Shown: piece by piece, positions 47,771 through 58,845 of the stretch
How positions within the stretch are numbered: the first letter of the stretch is position 1
Layout: every line of letters starts with the position of its first letter
NCBI GenBank assembly: GCA_963678675.1
Contig: OY783197.1
Span: forward strand, 25,975,470 to 26,039,469
DNA length: 64,000 nt
Reading direction: 5' to 3'
From: Xiphydria camelus
Lineage: Eukaryota; Arthropoda; Insecta; Hymenoptera; Xiphydriidae
Notes under the pieces: generated by a model
Database searches by the model: none
What the model saw: only the letters and a program-made list of their open reading frames with translations
What the model was told of the DNA's origin: nothing
Position numbers and translations under genes: made by a program

Positions 47771-48932
47771 GCCTGTAAAATATGTATTCGGCCGGGGTGG
47801 GGTAAATGAGAGAGGAGGAGGGAGAAAAACCCATGGAAAACGCGCCGCGGAGGGAAGGAGAGGCCGCGTGAGGACTCCGGCGGGCCGCGCGGAGGGGAGA
47901 CGCGCGGAGCCGGGGCGGACAGTGCGCCGCAGTTTCATTTCACGGCGAGATAGGCAAAAAAGTGAAGCGCGCTATCCGAAGCTTCGCCATGCGGAATAGA
48001 GACGACCGTGTATTATACCGCCGGAATGACGGCGCGCTGTACCTATATACCTATCCGCACAGGAATACGAGGATCACGACGGCGCACCGTATACCTATAG
48101 GTACGTTATCGGGACGCATGAATACAGATTGTAATCCACGAGGACCGCGCGAATCGATGGTTCATCTTGCGAGCGGTTATCGGGAGATACGCGCCGAGGT
48201 GAGCATTCCGTGTATGGTGCGTTGTGCACGTTGCGAACGGCTGCGGGGTTACGGATGACTGTCGATTCGGAAGGGCGGAAAATCTGCGACGGATATCGGC
48301 GGTTCTCGATGGAGCGACGCTCCGGCGCTTCCGTTTGTATATCTTTATAGAGGGGACGAGTTGGAGGCGTATGTGGGTTTCTCGGGCAGGCGAAGGAGAG
48401 CCAAGGAATGATAGCGTGGAACTTCTTCGAGGCTTTGATGGTTTGCATCAATCGCACGGCGTGGAAAAGCAAACATTAAAATATCTGTGTTATCGAATTG
48501 TAGGTTGTAAATCATTTATGTTTAGCCTACAACTTTATGGGGATATTACGAAACACGTGGAAAGGCGACCATTAAACTTCGACTCTATTTAAAATTTGTA
48601 AATTTCTTAGGCTAAATTAGATTGCGAAGGGACCATATAAAAACCTACGAAGAAAACGTTAAATTTCATCTGGCTTTTTCCCACACCGAGAAAAGAGTTT
48701 ATTAATAGTTAATAAGTATAATTTAAAATACGACGAAATAAATACTTCGTTAAAACAGCATAATATGTGTTCATTATTAAAATCTTTATTTCACTCAAAT
48801 AGTTGCCTCAAAGGATCTAATTGTGTTATATAAATATCGTTAGAGTTTACGAATATTTACTTGATTCAGTAAAATGTTTTGCAAAATTCAAACATTCGTT
48901 AGTAAGTTCAATCGATCAGTAAATCCTGAAAC
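47771..48932. other. intergenic, GC-rich then AT-rich
   Basis: A donor-like CCGAG/GTGAGC lies at 48197-48198. ACACCGAGAAAAGAG (48684) looks like a MITE left end, but its partner is not clear. No gene. Confidence 0.3.
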
Positions 48933-49423
48933 ACACAAAGAGAAATTTACAGGTCGTACAGTAATACGTACAGCTGTGATAGTTATACTTTAAGGCTAAA
49001 TGCGATCAACTAGACAGTATAGGTGATGTAGCAATACTAAATAGTAACAAGTACTATATGTATACACGTATAAATGAAACAACTGTACACTGAGAACAAA
49101 ATTTGCCTGGTCGAAATAAAGATATCTTGAAATAGTCCTAACAGCACATTTATTCAGTTCAAATGAATATCGATTTGGTCTAAATAATATTCAATCAAAG
49201 CAATTATATTTATGTACAACCAATCGATATTCATTCTGATCGAATAAATGTGCTCTTAGGAATATTAAAAACAGATTTCGCGTTGACTCAAGTAAATGTT
49301 CAGCTTAGTCTACGTATCTATAGCTGAAATAAAAATACGTATTGCTGAGGTAACTAGAACTTATTCTTACATTGATAAATTACCAGCAATGCCGCGTGCA
49401 GCCTATAAAATTTCTCTCGGTGC
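48933..49423. mobile_element. MITE family I, copy 2 (host)
   Basis: It begins CACAAAGAGAAATTTACAGG and ends CCTATAAAATTTCTCTCGG. TTTAAGGCTAAATGCGATCA and AACTAGAACTTATTCTTAC match the copy at 20786. It is split by the element at 49088. Confidence 0.8.
49088..49310. mobile_element. solo MITE nested in family I
   Basis: It begins CACTGAGAACAAAATTTGCC and is bounded by TA at 49086-49087 and 49311-49312. AACAGCACATTTATTCAG and GAATAAATGTGCTCTTAGG, ATGAATATCGATTTGG and CCAATCGATATTCATT are inverted pairs. Confidence 0.82.
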
Positions 49424-50531
49424 ACGCTCTCTTCCCCCCCTCAACGATTTAGCCTCGTAAATCCCATCGACCACAAAACCGAACAAGAACGCCTGACGCA
49501 CATCTACACGCGCGCGATTACACCGAACAACTCGAGCGTCTTTCGTCATCAGCGGCACGCACTCTCCCGCGAGCGAGCGTACATACATTAGCCCTCGCAC
49601 GGAGCCGGGGTAGAGCGACGCCGGGAATTACGAGCGGCGACACTCGTCATTCACGGGATCAGCAATTGCGATAAGAGAGACCGAGGCTTAGAAGGTACAG
49701 CCTCGTCGCGCGACGCTCGTGCCGGCGTCCGCGCGGGCTCGGGGTGGAGATTCCCAACCCTCCGTCTCGCCAACGTGTTCTACGAATTTACAACCGCGGA
49801 TAATATCGCGACACCGCAATAATATTTACGAACAGAGTCGCGAGATTATAATATCTTATTGCGCGAGGCTCGCGGCGCGTCTGGTTTTCCTTTCTTCTCC
49901 TTCCTTTTTTCCCGGCGAGGGAAAGAGGCGAAGAGGCGTGGGCAATGCGAAATGTTAAGATACACTCTGCACTTTATACGCGGCGACGAGTGTAGGCAGG
50001 GATAGGTTAGGATAACCGTACGTATCGCATTGATACCGGGCTATCCTCCTCGTTATCCGAAGGTGGGATAAAGCCGGGCGCACCGACGACACGATTCAGC
50101 CGACGACCTTCCTCGTTGCCGGCGTAAAGTAGAATGAAATCCGGGGGTGAGACCTTCTCCCTCTCCCGCCCCCCTGCTTCTTCTCGCGTCGCAAAGGCTA
50201 CCGTCGCTTATTTACGATTGTCGACCAATTCTATTTATATGGGCGGCGAGATTTTTGAAAACGAGAGGCGAAGGGACGGCCGCGCGTTTCGTCCGCTAAA
50301 ATACGCGCAAGTCCGTGTGTGTGCGAGATGGTATCTCTTTGCGGGAGGATCGCGCGCCGCTTTTTACGCGTGGATGAAGGACCACGAAATACCGGAGGGG
50401 GTGGTGCGAGACGCAAGGGGTGAACGACCCGGGTGGCTAATTAGGGAGGTACCTATAGGTACGTATGTAGGGTTCGCGTTAGATCGTTCTTATTCTCTCT
50501 TGCTTGATCGAGTATCGCGTGCCGGATGAGA
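49424..50531. other. intergenic, GC-rich
   Basis: The + frame at 50134-50529 (131 codons) lacks a known domain. The palindrome GGTACCTATAGGTAC lies at 50448. Nothing firm. Confidence 0.35.
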
Positions 50532-50917
50532 GTTTAGGATTTAAATGTAGAACGATGTGCGATGTAAAAAATTGTATTGTACTTAATATAATCGTATATA
50601 AAGTTCAATAAAAATATTTAATACAAATTTCGCAAGGGACTATGTTAATTTTCACGATTATGTGTTTTGGATGAAAGCTTTAGTTATATACGATTATATT
50701 AAACAGTTATTAAATGTGTCTAGGATTTAAATATCTAGAGCGATGTGTACTATAAAAAAACTGTATTAAACTTAACATAATCGTATATAAAGTTCAACAA
50801 ATATTTAATACAAATTTCGCAAGAATATATTAACTTTCATAATTACATGTATTGGATTAAAACTTTATATTTATATACCTATACGATTATATTAAAAGTT
50901 TTTTTCACGGTGTGCGT
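50532..50917. mobile_element. tandem pair of MITE family H
   Basis: The unit GGATTTAAATGTAGAACG ... AATCGTATATAAAGTTCAA ... ATACAAATTTCGCAAG is repeated with period about 190 bp (50532-50721 and 50722-50917). The second ends AAAGTTTTTTTCACGGTG. Flanking bases are duplicated with the element, so this is a segmental tandem duplication. Confidence 0.75.
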
Positions 50918-52643
50918 AAAGTATAGCGCGGTGACTTTGTTTCTTTCAATTCGCAGCTTCAGTTGGATACTAAAAATGAAACTGCAGTCTTTCGTGCGAT
51001 AATTTATAGGGTCCAAGTATGAGAAAAGTAATTAGAAACGTCGAAAACATTATTTCCCTCAATTCGAAGCGATCCAAAAGTCTTTTCCGCCCAGCATAAC
51101 AACCTAGGATCTTTAACGGTGAGAAATACGATATAGAAATCTACATCCAGAAATATCGAAGACCTTATTTCTCTCAATTATAACATACAAACAGCAACTG
51201 AATCCATAAATGAAGTATCCTCCACAACGATAATCCAGGCTGCAACGATGAGAATCCCAAAGCCGTAGTAATTTCCTCTTCGACTCCAAAAGGAGGAGCA
51301 TTCCACCATCTCCACCTTCCCAACTCTCTCTACGCATCCCCGTGCCGTTTAAAAATAGAGACACGCTCGTTAACCGGCGGAAAGATGAGGGAGCCGAAGG
51401 AGAAAGAGAGCGAGACGGCGTGGCAGAGGGTGGAGAAGAAGGAGAAGAGACGCGACATTATGAGAGCGGGATTAAAAAGAAGTAGAGGAAAAGAACAAAC
51501 ACCTCTTTTTCCCTCCCGTAGCGCGGCGAGTAACGCCGCGCGCGCGCGCGCACGTCGCTCCGTACTCGAGCGTCCGAGGTGGCCCATAGCTTCTCCTTAT
51601 TTTTATTCCAACGACGCACCGCGGCTCGTCCTTTAATCCCCGAACCAATCTCCCTTCCCCGCCGTGCTTTTCCCCCCCCGGTCAACCCCCGCGCGCCCTT
51701 ACCCCCCGCCACAGAGCGCAAGATCCTCTCTATACCGCTCTTCCACTCATACACCGTGTCCGCTCGTCCCAACGAGCTCCACTCTCCGCGTGCGAGGCGA
51801 CTCTCTATGGCACGGTGGCGCGGCCGTCTAGTATACCCTGGACTGCACTCCGTTTCATGGGACGGTCACGGCAAACTGCTCGTCCTCTCCGACACCTATA
51901 CCCTCTCTACTCTCTTTCTTCCTCGCTCTCTCGCGTCCGAGAGCCGGTTCCCGTTTCTATATCGATTCAGCGCCGCCCTTCGCACCTCTCTCGCGCCGCG
52001 TGGACCGTGCAGTTGCGATGGCTTCTAACGATACGGGCTGTGCAGCGCGTGGGCAACCCGCGGGACTCTGTACTGCGTTCGCTCGTTTGGGAAAGACTCG
52101 CTGGGATAAGACTTTTGCGCATACAACGGCTCGTATCGATATCCGCGCTTGGAGTAAAGAGCGAAGGGGAGATGGGGAACCCGTCGAGCGAACCGTCGCG
52201 TCGGAGATCGTCGGCGATGTTACGTTATATCTCGAACGCGTCGTCCGGTGCCGGAGAAACGCGGGAAGCGTGTTGTATCGGGGAAAGAACCACACACGGA
52301 GAGTTTATTAAGGACGCGTTTAAGTTTTATGGTATCTGATCTCCGCATCGCGCGTCGAGCGTCATCTCTGACGGGGACCTGTATGTACACATATCGTATA
52401 CAAGGAGTGTATCGAGGATACGTTTTCTATTTTATAGCGATCATATCCGTGTGTCAGATCGGGTCGGGTTACGTGTCCGAGTTGGATCGTGTTGGCGTGC
52501 AGTGCGTGCTGATAAGGTAAATCGACGGACAATGTTCGTTCTTTCGCGAGCAATGTTCTTTTTCGGTGTTATCAACATTCACATGGATGAAAATAGTACC
52601 TACAAGCACGTTTCGAATATGGAATCGCTTGTTATATAGCGTA
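50918..52643. other. intergenic; GC-rich 51370-52500
   Basis: Overlapping frames on both strands (for example 51815-52339 +, 51579-52028 +) without domains; GCGC runs near 51540. Nothing assigned. Confidence 0.35.
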
Positions 52644-53026
52644 CACTAAAAGAGAACTCTTGGTTAGGCTAAGAAAATATTTTGAATGAATGCGAGCCAA
52701 CAAAACGTGTTTTCTTGGAATCGCAAAATTCTTCGGTTGATTTCACAACTTTGATGGCAGAGCTAAACATTTGGATAATCCAAAAAATATTTCTTTAGGT
52801 TATCAAATTGACTCGACAAAATTATTTTGTTGGTTACTTCTTTTCTCAGTGTACACTGAAAGAGAACTTTCGGTTGTGCTAATAAAATATTTTGAACGAA
52901 TACGAGTCAACGAAATGTTTTCTTGGAATCGCAAAATTCTTTGGTTGATTTCACGAAAACTTTTATGGCAGAGCTCATATCGCCTTTCAGGACTTTAACT
53001 CGCTTGTATATTTTTTTCTCATTGTG
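52644..53026. mobile_element. tandem MITE family K pair sharing a TA junction
   Basis: Unit 1 (52644-52851) runs from CACTAAAAGAGAACTCTTGG to CTTCTTTTCTCAGTG. After a single TA, unit 2 (52854-53026) starts CACTGAAAGAGAACTTTCGG. Both contain AAAATATTTTGAA, GTTTTCTTGGAATCGCAAAA and GGTTGATTTCAC. Unit 2 is shortened and ends TTTTTTTCTCATTGTG. Confidence 0.85.
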
Positions 53027-53267
53027 TCCTTATTAGACCTTCGCGACGCGCAGTCATAGATGCATATCGAGAATTTTTTTATCATCATTGGTCATACGTC
53101 GACAAAAAATTATGAATTTCATGATAAAGAAACCCTAAATTACACATTCAATTTCTATAATTTTGTATAGGTAAATGTTTATAACCAAAAATATATTATA
53201 TATGAACTGAATTACGTATTAAATATTGTTTTATCATAGAACCTCGTTCCACCTGTCACGACTATTC

Positions 53268-53335
53268 TATAATCCGAACTTTGACTAATCCGAACTAGGC
53301 CTAGTCCCAATTAATTCGGATAATCACAATCCTGC
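53268..53335. mobile_element. fragment of an ATAATCCGAACT-type repeat
   Basis: AATCCGAACT occurs twice directly (53271 and 53287) and TTCGGATAAT once inverted (53314). This resembles termini of Tigger/mariner-type repeats. Too short to define. Confidence 0.35.
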
Positions 53336-53479
53336 TGTACTATTTTTGACCGCTGCACATCAGAACTTCGACCCTCGCAAAGTCACTGCCCGCGCGGATA
53401 GGTCGACCGACACGAATGTTTGCGTCCCTCAAACGCGCGTCTATGGATGCGTAGATCCTCTATAGCCTCCGGGACTTGC

Positions 53480-54110
53480 GCGCTCGTTAGGCGCGTTCGG
53501 ATTTATTTATAACATCGAGACTCCCGGCGATATATACGCGCGCGTTACGCCCCGGATTTTCGTTTTATTACCGCGGGATTGTTATTTCAGGGCGGATTAT
53601 TATGATCGAGTGCAAGCGTATAAGTGGACCGGAAATATATGAGACCGCGCGGGCCGAGATGACGATGCCGTGGAAGTCTTGGATGCCGCGTTGGAGTTAT
53701 ACGGACGAACTCATCGTGCAGTCCGACGAACGTCTTTGATGTGACGTCGATGAACGTGCATTTTCGAAGATTTACAGACGAATCAATTGCTCGATCTTTT
53801 GCGGCTAATGTTGGAATGTTGTGACTATCCGTTGAATCGCGCAACTGTGTTGCGTGCGAATTATCCGCGCGATCAAATTCCCCTCGAAGCGGCTGCTCGA
53901 CGGTCTTTCAACCGGGGAAGATTTGCAATATCGAGAGCAATTACGTCTGATGTATAAGCCGTGTTTAGAGGTACCTACGCGCGGGGCTAACTTTGTCGCG
54001 CGTAACGGGACGATTATATCTTCCCGTTAAAGCGCGATACTATCTCACGCGAGGCTGCGGACGGTAATACATATGTTGATAGCGGGGATAAGAGATGCAA
54101 CGTGAGATGA
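53480..54110. other. intergenic, GC-framed block
   Basis: Holds TTTATTTATAAC (53502) and CGTTTTATTACC (53561) words and an acceptor-like TTGTTATTTCAG ending 53590, without a clear exon. Possible regulatory DNA. Confidence 0.25.
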
Positions 54111-54719
54111 AGACACCTCAGTTATGACACTGCGTTAAAACTTAAATGAAGGGCTGTTACACGCGATAGAAAAGAGGGACAAAAAAGTGAAGACAGGAAG
54201 ATATTAGCATACCATCGCATCCTCTTATTGAGATACACGTCTTCCGCATAAGTTGAGGCTTGAGTACACGATATTTCCATCGACGCAGCTCGAAGAAATT
54301 TAAACGTTAACATTTCCTCAACAGATATCGCTACCAAATACGGGGTAATTCACCCCTTCGGCAATTGTATCCCACTTTCCTCGAGCTCCTCGATTACTCG
54401 GTAATGCCGTCGTTGTCAAAAACGTCTTTGGAGTCGTTCTAGCGACACGATAAACATTGCGAATAAGTGTGCCGTTGGTAGCGCAAAGCAGGGGAACTCT
54501 CCCAGCTACACCAGCGCGCAACCCCTGTCAACACAGCTCACCCCGACATCGTCGGCTCGTCGCGCACGACTCGCAAGGAAACTTTATTCGATAACGCACC
54601 GATTAAGGAAACGGGGGACGGCGCTCGTGAAGCCGCGCGGCTGATTGGGAATCGATGTCCCGTTTTAATTAAGCCCGAAGACAAGGGTCGATCGGAGTTC
54701 GAACGCGCGGGGTTTCGTT

Positions 54720-54760
54720 TCCAAGAGGGCGCCCGAGGGACAATGACGGCCATGTCCCTT
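54720..54760. promoter_or_regulatory. CTCF-like motif beside a GGCCAT site
   Basis: CCAAGAGGGCGCC (54721-54733) fits the CTCF core CCANNAGRKGGC, and GACGGCCATGTCC (54745-54757) a Pho/YY1 core. Boundary-plus-PRE modules of this kind flank iab domains in flies. Inference from motifs. Confidence 0.3.
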
Positions 54761-55118
54761 TTCCGCCTCTATTCCGACCACATCTCAGACCTCTCCGCCT
54801 TCTCGCTCGCTCGCTCGGGTTCGACGCTCGCCGCGTCTCTCTCACCCTGTCTCCCCCGCTTTCATCTCCTTCTCGCCACGGCTCAACCCCTGCCTTTCTC
54901 CTTCTCTCTCGCGCTATCTTTGCGGAGTGAAATATTTCGAGGCGGCTCCGCCTCGCGTTCCGCCATCACACTCCCGACCGGTACGCAATTATTAGCTGCC
55001 TTACCAAACTCGCCGTTGGAGCCCTCCGCCAATTCTGGGTGTATTTCTCTCGGACGGGGAAAAGACTCGGCGCGGCGTTCGCTCGAGTGCAGCAATGCGC
55101 GGCCGTAATGCGCGCACT
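54761..55118. other. GC-rich, no supported gene
   Basis: CT-rich on the + strand, giving a 121-codon Ser/Leu-rich frame (54743-55108) with no domain. Confidence 0.35.
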
Positions 55119-55340
55119 GCACATTGTAAGGAAAATTTGTGTTAAACTTAACGCAATTGTGGGTAAAGCTTTCATTCGATATGTCATTATGAAAATTAAC
55201 ATACTTCGCTATGAATTTTATATTCAATTTAGTATGATTGTATAATATATAAAGTTCGACAAAGATTTAATGAATATTTCACAAGGAGGTATATTTTTTA
55301 CAGTTATCTGCACGTTGAATAAAAGCTAAAATCAGCGCTT
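55119..55340. mobile_element. MITE family H, copy (truncated on the right)
   Basis: It begins CACATTGTAAGGAAAATTTG and carries GTGTTAAACTTAACGCAATT and AATATATAAAGTTCGACAAA. It breaks off where the inverted-repeat array starts. Confidence 0.7.
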
Positions 55341-56540
55341 AAGATTTTGACAAAAATCGAAATCTCTGGAATCGAACTCTCGACCATCCTATCTTGTGTA
55401 ATTGTTCGCGTTGATTACGAAAATCATTAATATATTGAGGAAATCTCAAAGGAACACCGAGATATCCATGATTCTTTTATGAAAAAATAATTTTTCCGAA
55501 CATAAAATCGCTGATATCTCACATTTCCTTTGAGATATGGACCTGATTACCATGATTTTCGGAATCAGCGTGAAAAAATACATAAGATAGGATGGTCGAG
55601 AGTTCGATTCCAGAGATTTCGATTTTTGTCAAAATCGTGAGTATATTAAGATTTTGACAAAAATCGAAATCTCTGGAATCGAACTCTCGACCACCCTATC
55701 CGATGTATTTTTTCACGCTGATTCCGAAAATGGCAGATATATTGACGATATCTCAAAGGAAATATAAGATATCGTTGATTTCATGTACCAGAAAATTACT
55801 TTTTTCACGGAAAATCATCGATATCTCGGTCTTCCTTTGAGATATCCTCAATATATTTATAATTTTCGTAATCAGCGCGAAAAAATACATAAGATAGGAT
55901 GGTCGAGAGTTCGATTCCAGAGATTTCGATTTTTGTCAAAATCGTGAGTATATGCCTTAAGATTTTGACAAAAATCGAAATCTCTGGAATCAAACTCTCG
56001 ACCATCCTATCTTATGTATTTTTTCGCGCTGATTACGAAAATTATAGATATATCGAGGATATCTCAAAGGAAGACCGAACTATCGATGATTTTCCGTGAA
56101 AAAAAGAATTTTTTGGTACATGAAATCACCGATATCTTATATTTCCTTTGAGATATCGTCAATATAACTGCCATTTTCGGAATCAGCGTGAAAAAATACA
56201 CCGGATAGGGTGGTCGAGAGATCGATTTCAGAGATTTCAATTTTCGCGAAAAATTGGACTCTCAACCATCCTATCTTATGTATTTTTTCGTGCTGATTAC
56301 GAAAATTATAGATATATCGAGGATATCTCAAAGGAAGACCGAAATATCGATGATTTTCCGTGGAAAAAAAAAAAAGAATTTTCTGGTATTTTAGGTACAT
56401 GAAATCACCAATATCTTATATTTCCTTTGAGATATCGTCAATATATCTGCCATTTTCAAAATCAGCGTGAAAAAATACATCGGACAGGGGGTGGAGAGAT
56501 CGATTTCAGAGACTTCAATTTTCGCGAAAAATTGAAAAAA
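55341..56540. repeat. array of four tandem fold-back units (about 306 bp each)
   Basis: Units start near 55341, 55647, 55957 and 56253. Each opens with GATTTTGACAAAAATCGAAA (decayed in the last) and closes with its complement, so every unit is itself a hairpin. Arms carry TCTCTGGAATCGAACTCTCG, CCATCCTATCTTATG and GATATCTCAAAGGAA and their complements. Units differ by scattered substitutions. Short frames of about 66 codons on opposite strands are mirror images. GTTCGATTCC in each arm fits a pol III B box, but no A box or tRNA fold is present. Confidence 0.88.
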
Positions 56541-57180
56541 TGTCAAGGGGTACTGACCGGTACTAAGGTTTGAATTTCTACTGATAGATGACGTGGAAAT
56601 GCTCATTTACTTAAAATGACCAGAAGGTTCAATTTAGGTACCGGTTCAACATAGGCAACTCTCCCCCACATATCTGTACGCGCAGCCACGCGGCATGTAC
56701 ATAGGGACGGATACGCTGGTGTCTTTTTCGCTCGTTCATTTCTGCCTTCCACAATCTCCCGCAGCCGTGGATTACATCCCCCTTCCCCCCGCACCCCATT
56801 CTGCCCGCCGCTACCCGTTCCCCATCCAGGATTCTTCAGAGCAGCGTTTCCCCGCCGGTAATTTGCATATTTTGTTAGGTAAAATCTAAAAAGGGCCGAG
56901 ATACCTGACTACTAAGATCGGAGCTCCGTAACAAACGAGTTGGCGAGACTAGCATGTCGAAATAAACCGCGCTCGCTCGCCCGCTCCGGTGCAATATTTT
57001 TGCACTGGCGCCGGATTTCGTTGTGCGATAAATAGCGCGTGTATAGTGGGGAGTAAAAAGGCGCTCTTTTCGGTTGTGGGAATTGGAATTTTTATCGTTG
57101 CTGCGCGAATAAATATCCACATTTCTCCTTCGATTAATATACCGTTATAATGGTTTTTACCAATTGAATAGTACCTATTG
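56541..57180. other. intergenic, no supported gene
   Basis: No recognisable feature. Confidence 0.35.
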
Positions 57181-57263
57181 CACATTGTGTGAAAGTTTGC
57201 GTTAAATCTGATACGACTGCTGTAAGGCTTTTATTCAACGCGTGATTATGAAAAGTAACATTA
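57181..57263. mobile_element. MITE family H, left-end fragment
   Basis: CACATTGTGTGAAAGTTTGC followed by family H interior up to AAAAGTAACATTATG, then cut by the family G element. Confidence 0.6.
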
Positions 57264-57334
57264 TGCGGAGAAAAAAAAATCAGTTAAATCCACTGAAAAT
57301 TACTTGCCGGGTCGCGAGTAATTATTTATTTATA

Positions 57335-58267
57335 GGGGAAGGTGGGGTAAGATGGGGTACTTAAAGTTCAATTGCTTCTAGAAAATTAATTTTCCCAGGA
57401 AATTGAATGGACAATTGCACTTCGTATTGTTCAATAAGTTGTTGACTATATTCGATATACAGAAGAGCGACTAAAAGTGATTATGAACATTAAGACGAAT
57501 TATAATGAAAACATCTAAAAGTCCCCATCTTGCCCCACCTACGGGGCAAGATGGGGTACCATATATACGTATGGAACTAATTATGGAATACGCAAACGTG
57601 CGCCACATCGTTATTTTTCTCCTCTTCTCCAGCACAGGAGTAATGTGCTGGAGCTTCCGATATTCACTCAGGCTTTCTAAATGTGATGAACTTGAATTTC
57701 TTTTAAAAATCAACCACAACCATTCTTCTCCAGCTTCAGTTTTATCGAAGTTAAAAGGGTGTTCTTTGTTTTTTCGAATCACCAACTGATATGCTAACTT
57801 TTTCAAGTCAGAAGTAGAAAGACCAAAAAGTCGACCTTCCATAGACGCCCCCATCTTGCCCCGTATATATGTCCCCATCTTACCCCTACATGACATTTTG
57901 AGATTAAATGTGTTCAAATTGCTTACACTTTAAACACAATTATATTAACTATACATGATATTAATCATAAAGAAGCAAATATTAAGCAAAGGCATGTAGT
58001 TTATATTAAAATGGCACTGTACTTACGATAACTGCACTGAAATCAGCTTCGAATAAAATAGCAATCTCTTAGGACATATAGCACGACATATATATTCTAT
58101 GACAACATGAGAATAACTGGCGCTAGCGTCGCCAGACTTACAGCAAACACTAATAGGCGTATTCCGAAGCCATTTTTGAGGTAGTTCGAAAGATGGCACC
58201 ACTATTAACATAAATAATAACGGGTACCCCATCTTACCCCATGGCCCCATCTTGCCCCACCTTCCCC
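57335..58267. mobile_element. 933 bp pogo/Tigger-like DNA transposon, non-autonomous
   Basis: The left terminus GGGGAAGGTGGGGTAAGATG and the inverted right terminus (complement GGGGAAGGTGGGGCAAGATG) differ at one base in 23. TA is duplicated on both sides (57333-57334 and 58268-58269). The 14-mer GGGGYAAGATGGGG or its complement occurs seven times: 57344, 57523, 57543, 57849, 57873, 58227 and 58245. A transposase fragment lies inside on the minus strand. At 933 bp it is far too short for a full pogo transposase plus ends. Confidence 0.87.
57672..57833 (-). pseudogene. pogo/Tigger-like transposase remnant (CENP-B-type HTH)
   Basis: Minus-strand translation includes RLFGLSTSDLKKLAYQLV, then NKEHPFNFDKTEAGEEWLW and FKRNSSSSHLE. 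This order (FGL-S/T-DLRKLAYQL, a PHPF-N-K--AGE-WL step, then F-RR) is that of the second DNA-binding helix-turn-helix of insect pogo/Tigger transposases of the jerky/CENP-B class, from my knowledge of the family. Only about 54 residues survive. The DDE catalytic domain is absent, and the upstream part of the frame runs into the GGGGCAAGATGGGG repeats, so it is a dead fragment. Confidence 0.7.
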
Positions 58268-58345
58268 TATCCACGAAATGTTTTAATACATCAATTGGAA
58301 AGTATCCCTTGCAATCTTGTGAAATAGCATCTGACAGTAAGGAAT

Positions 58346-58845
58346 AAATAACTAATTAATATATATATATATGAAAAAACAGATAGGTATAATTGATCTA
58401 AATAAATGTCTCCTAAATAATAAAATTGATCTAAACAATAAAATATTTCAATGCTGTATCGCTTTACTGTGTTATGGTAACTCGTTTTACCGCGCAGCAT
58501 TTTTGGGAAAATTCATCCGACGAAAAAGCGAAGGCGATACAGCAGCGTCGTCCTTCCTTCCTTCCTTCCTTTTCATCTCGGAAACCTTTCGTCCTCGCGG
58601 AAAAAGGGTCGATGGATTTTTACCAATTCAATTCTCCCCGAAATTGCTCTACCCGCAAGAAATGGGTACGTGTTATCGTGTCCGCGATAGCTATTTTTAC
58701 GACCACCTCTTCTAGGTGTGTTGTCTTTTCAGCGGGGACCAATTGCCGGGCCGTACACCAACAAGACACACGTTGAACCGATGACGCCCGCGAGAGACAC
58801 GTACCTATTCCGTCGCGGAAGGTGATCCGTTGATTCGCAATTATA
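58346..58845. other. intergenic; TTCC microsatellite
   Basis: A TTCC run at 58551-58571. An acceptor-like TTGTCTTTTCAG ends at 58732 without a donor partner. Confidence 0.4.

Larger units (their letters stand above)
57264..58345. mobile_element. MITE family G, copy 3, interrupted by the pogo-like element
   Basis: The left part (57264-57334) has GGAGAAAAAAAAATCAGTTA and AAAATTACTTGCCGG. The right part (58268 on) has TATCCACGAAATGTTTTAAT and ACATCAATTGGAAAGTATCC, the exact continuation seen in the copy at 45465 read in reverse. Confidence 0.8.

Noticed and set aside
55560..55640. tRNA or tRNA-derived SINE in the inverted-repeat array
   Set aside because: GTTCGATTCC fits a B box, but there is no A box at the right distance and no cloverleaf; the array is fold-back DNA.
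57505..57789. 94-codon plus frame over the pogo element
   Set aside because: Shadow of the minus-strand transposase fragment.
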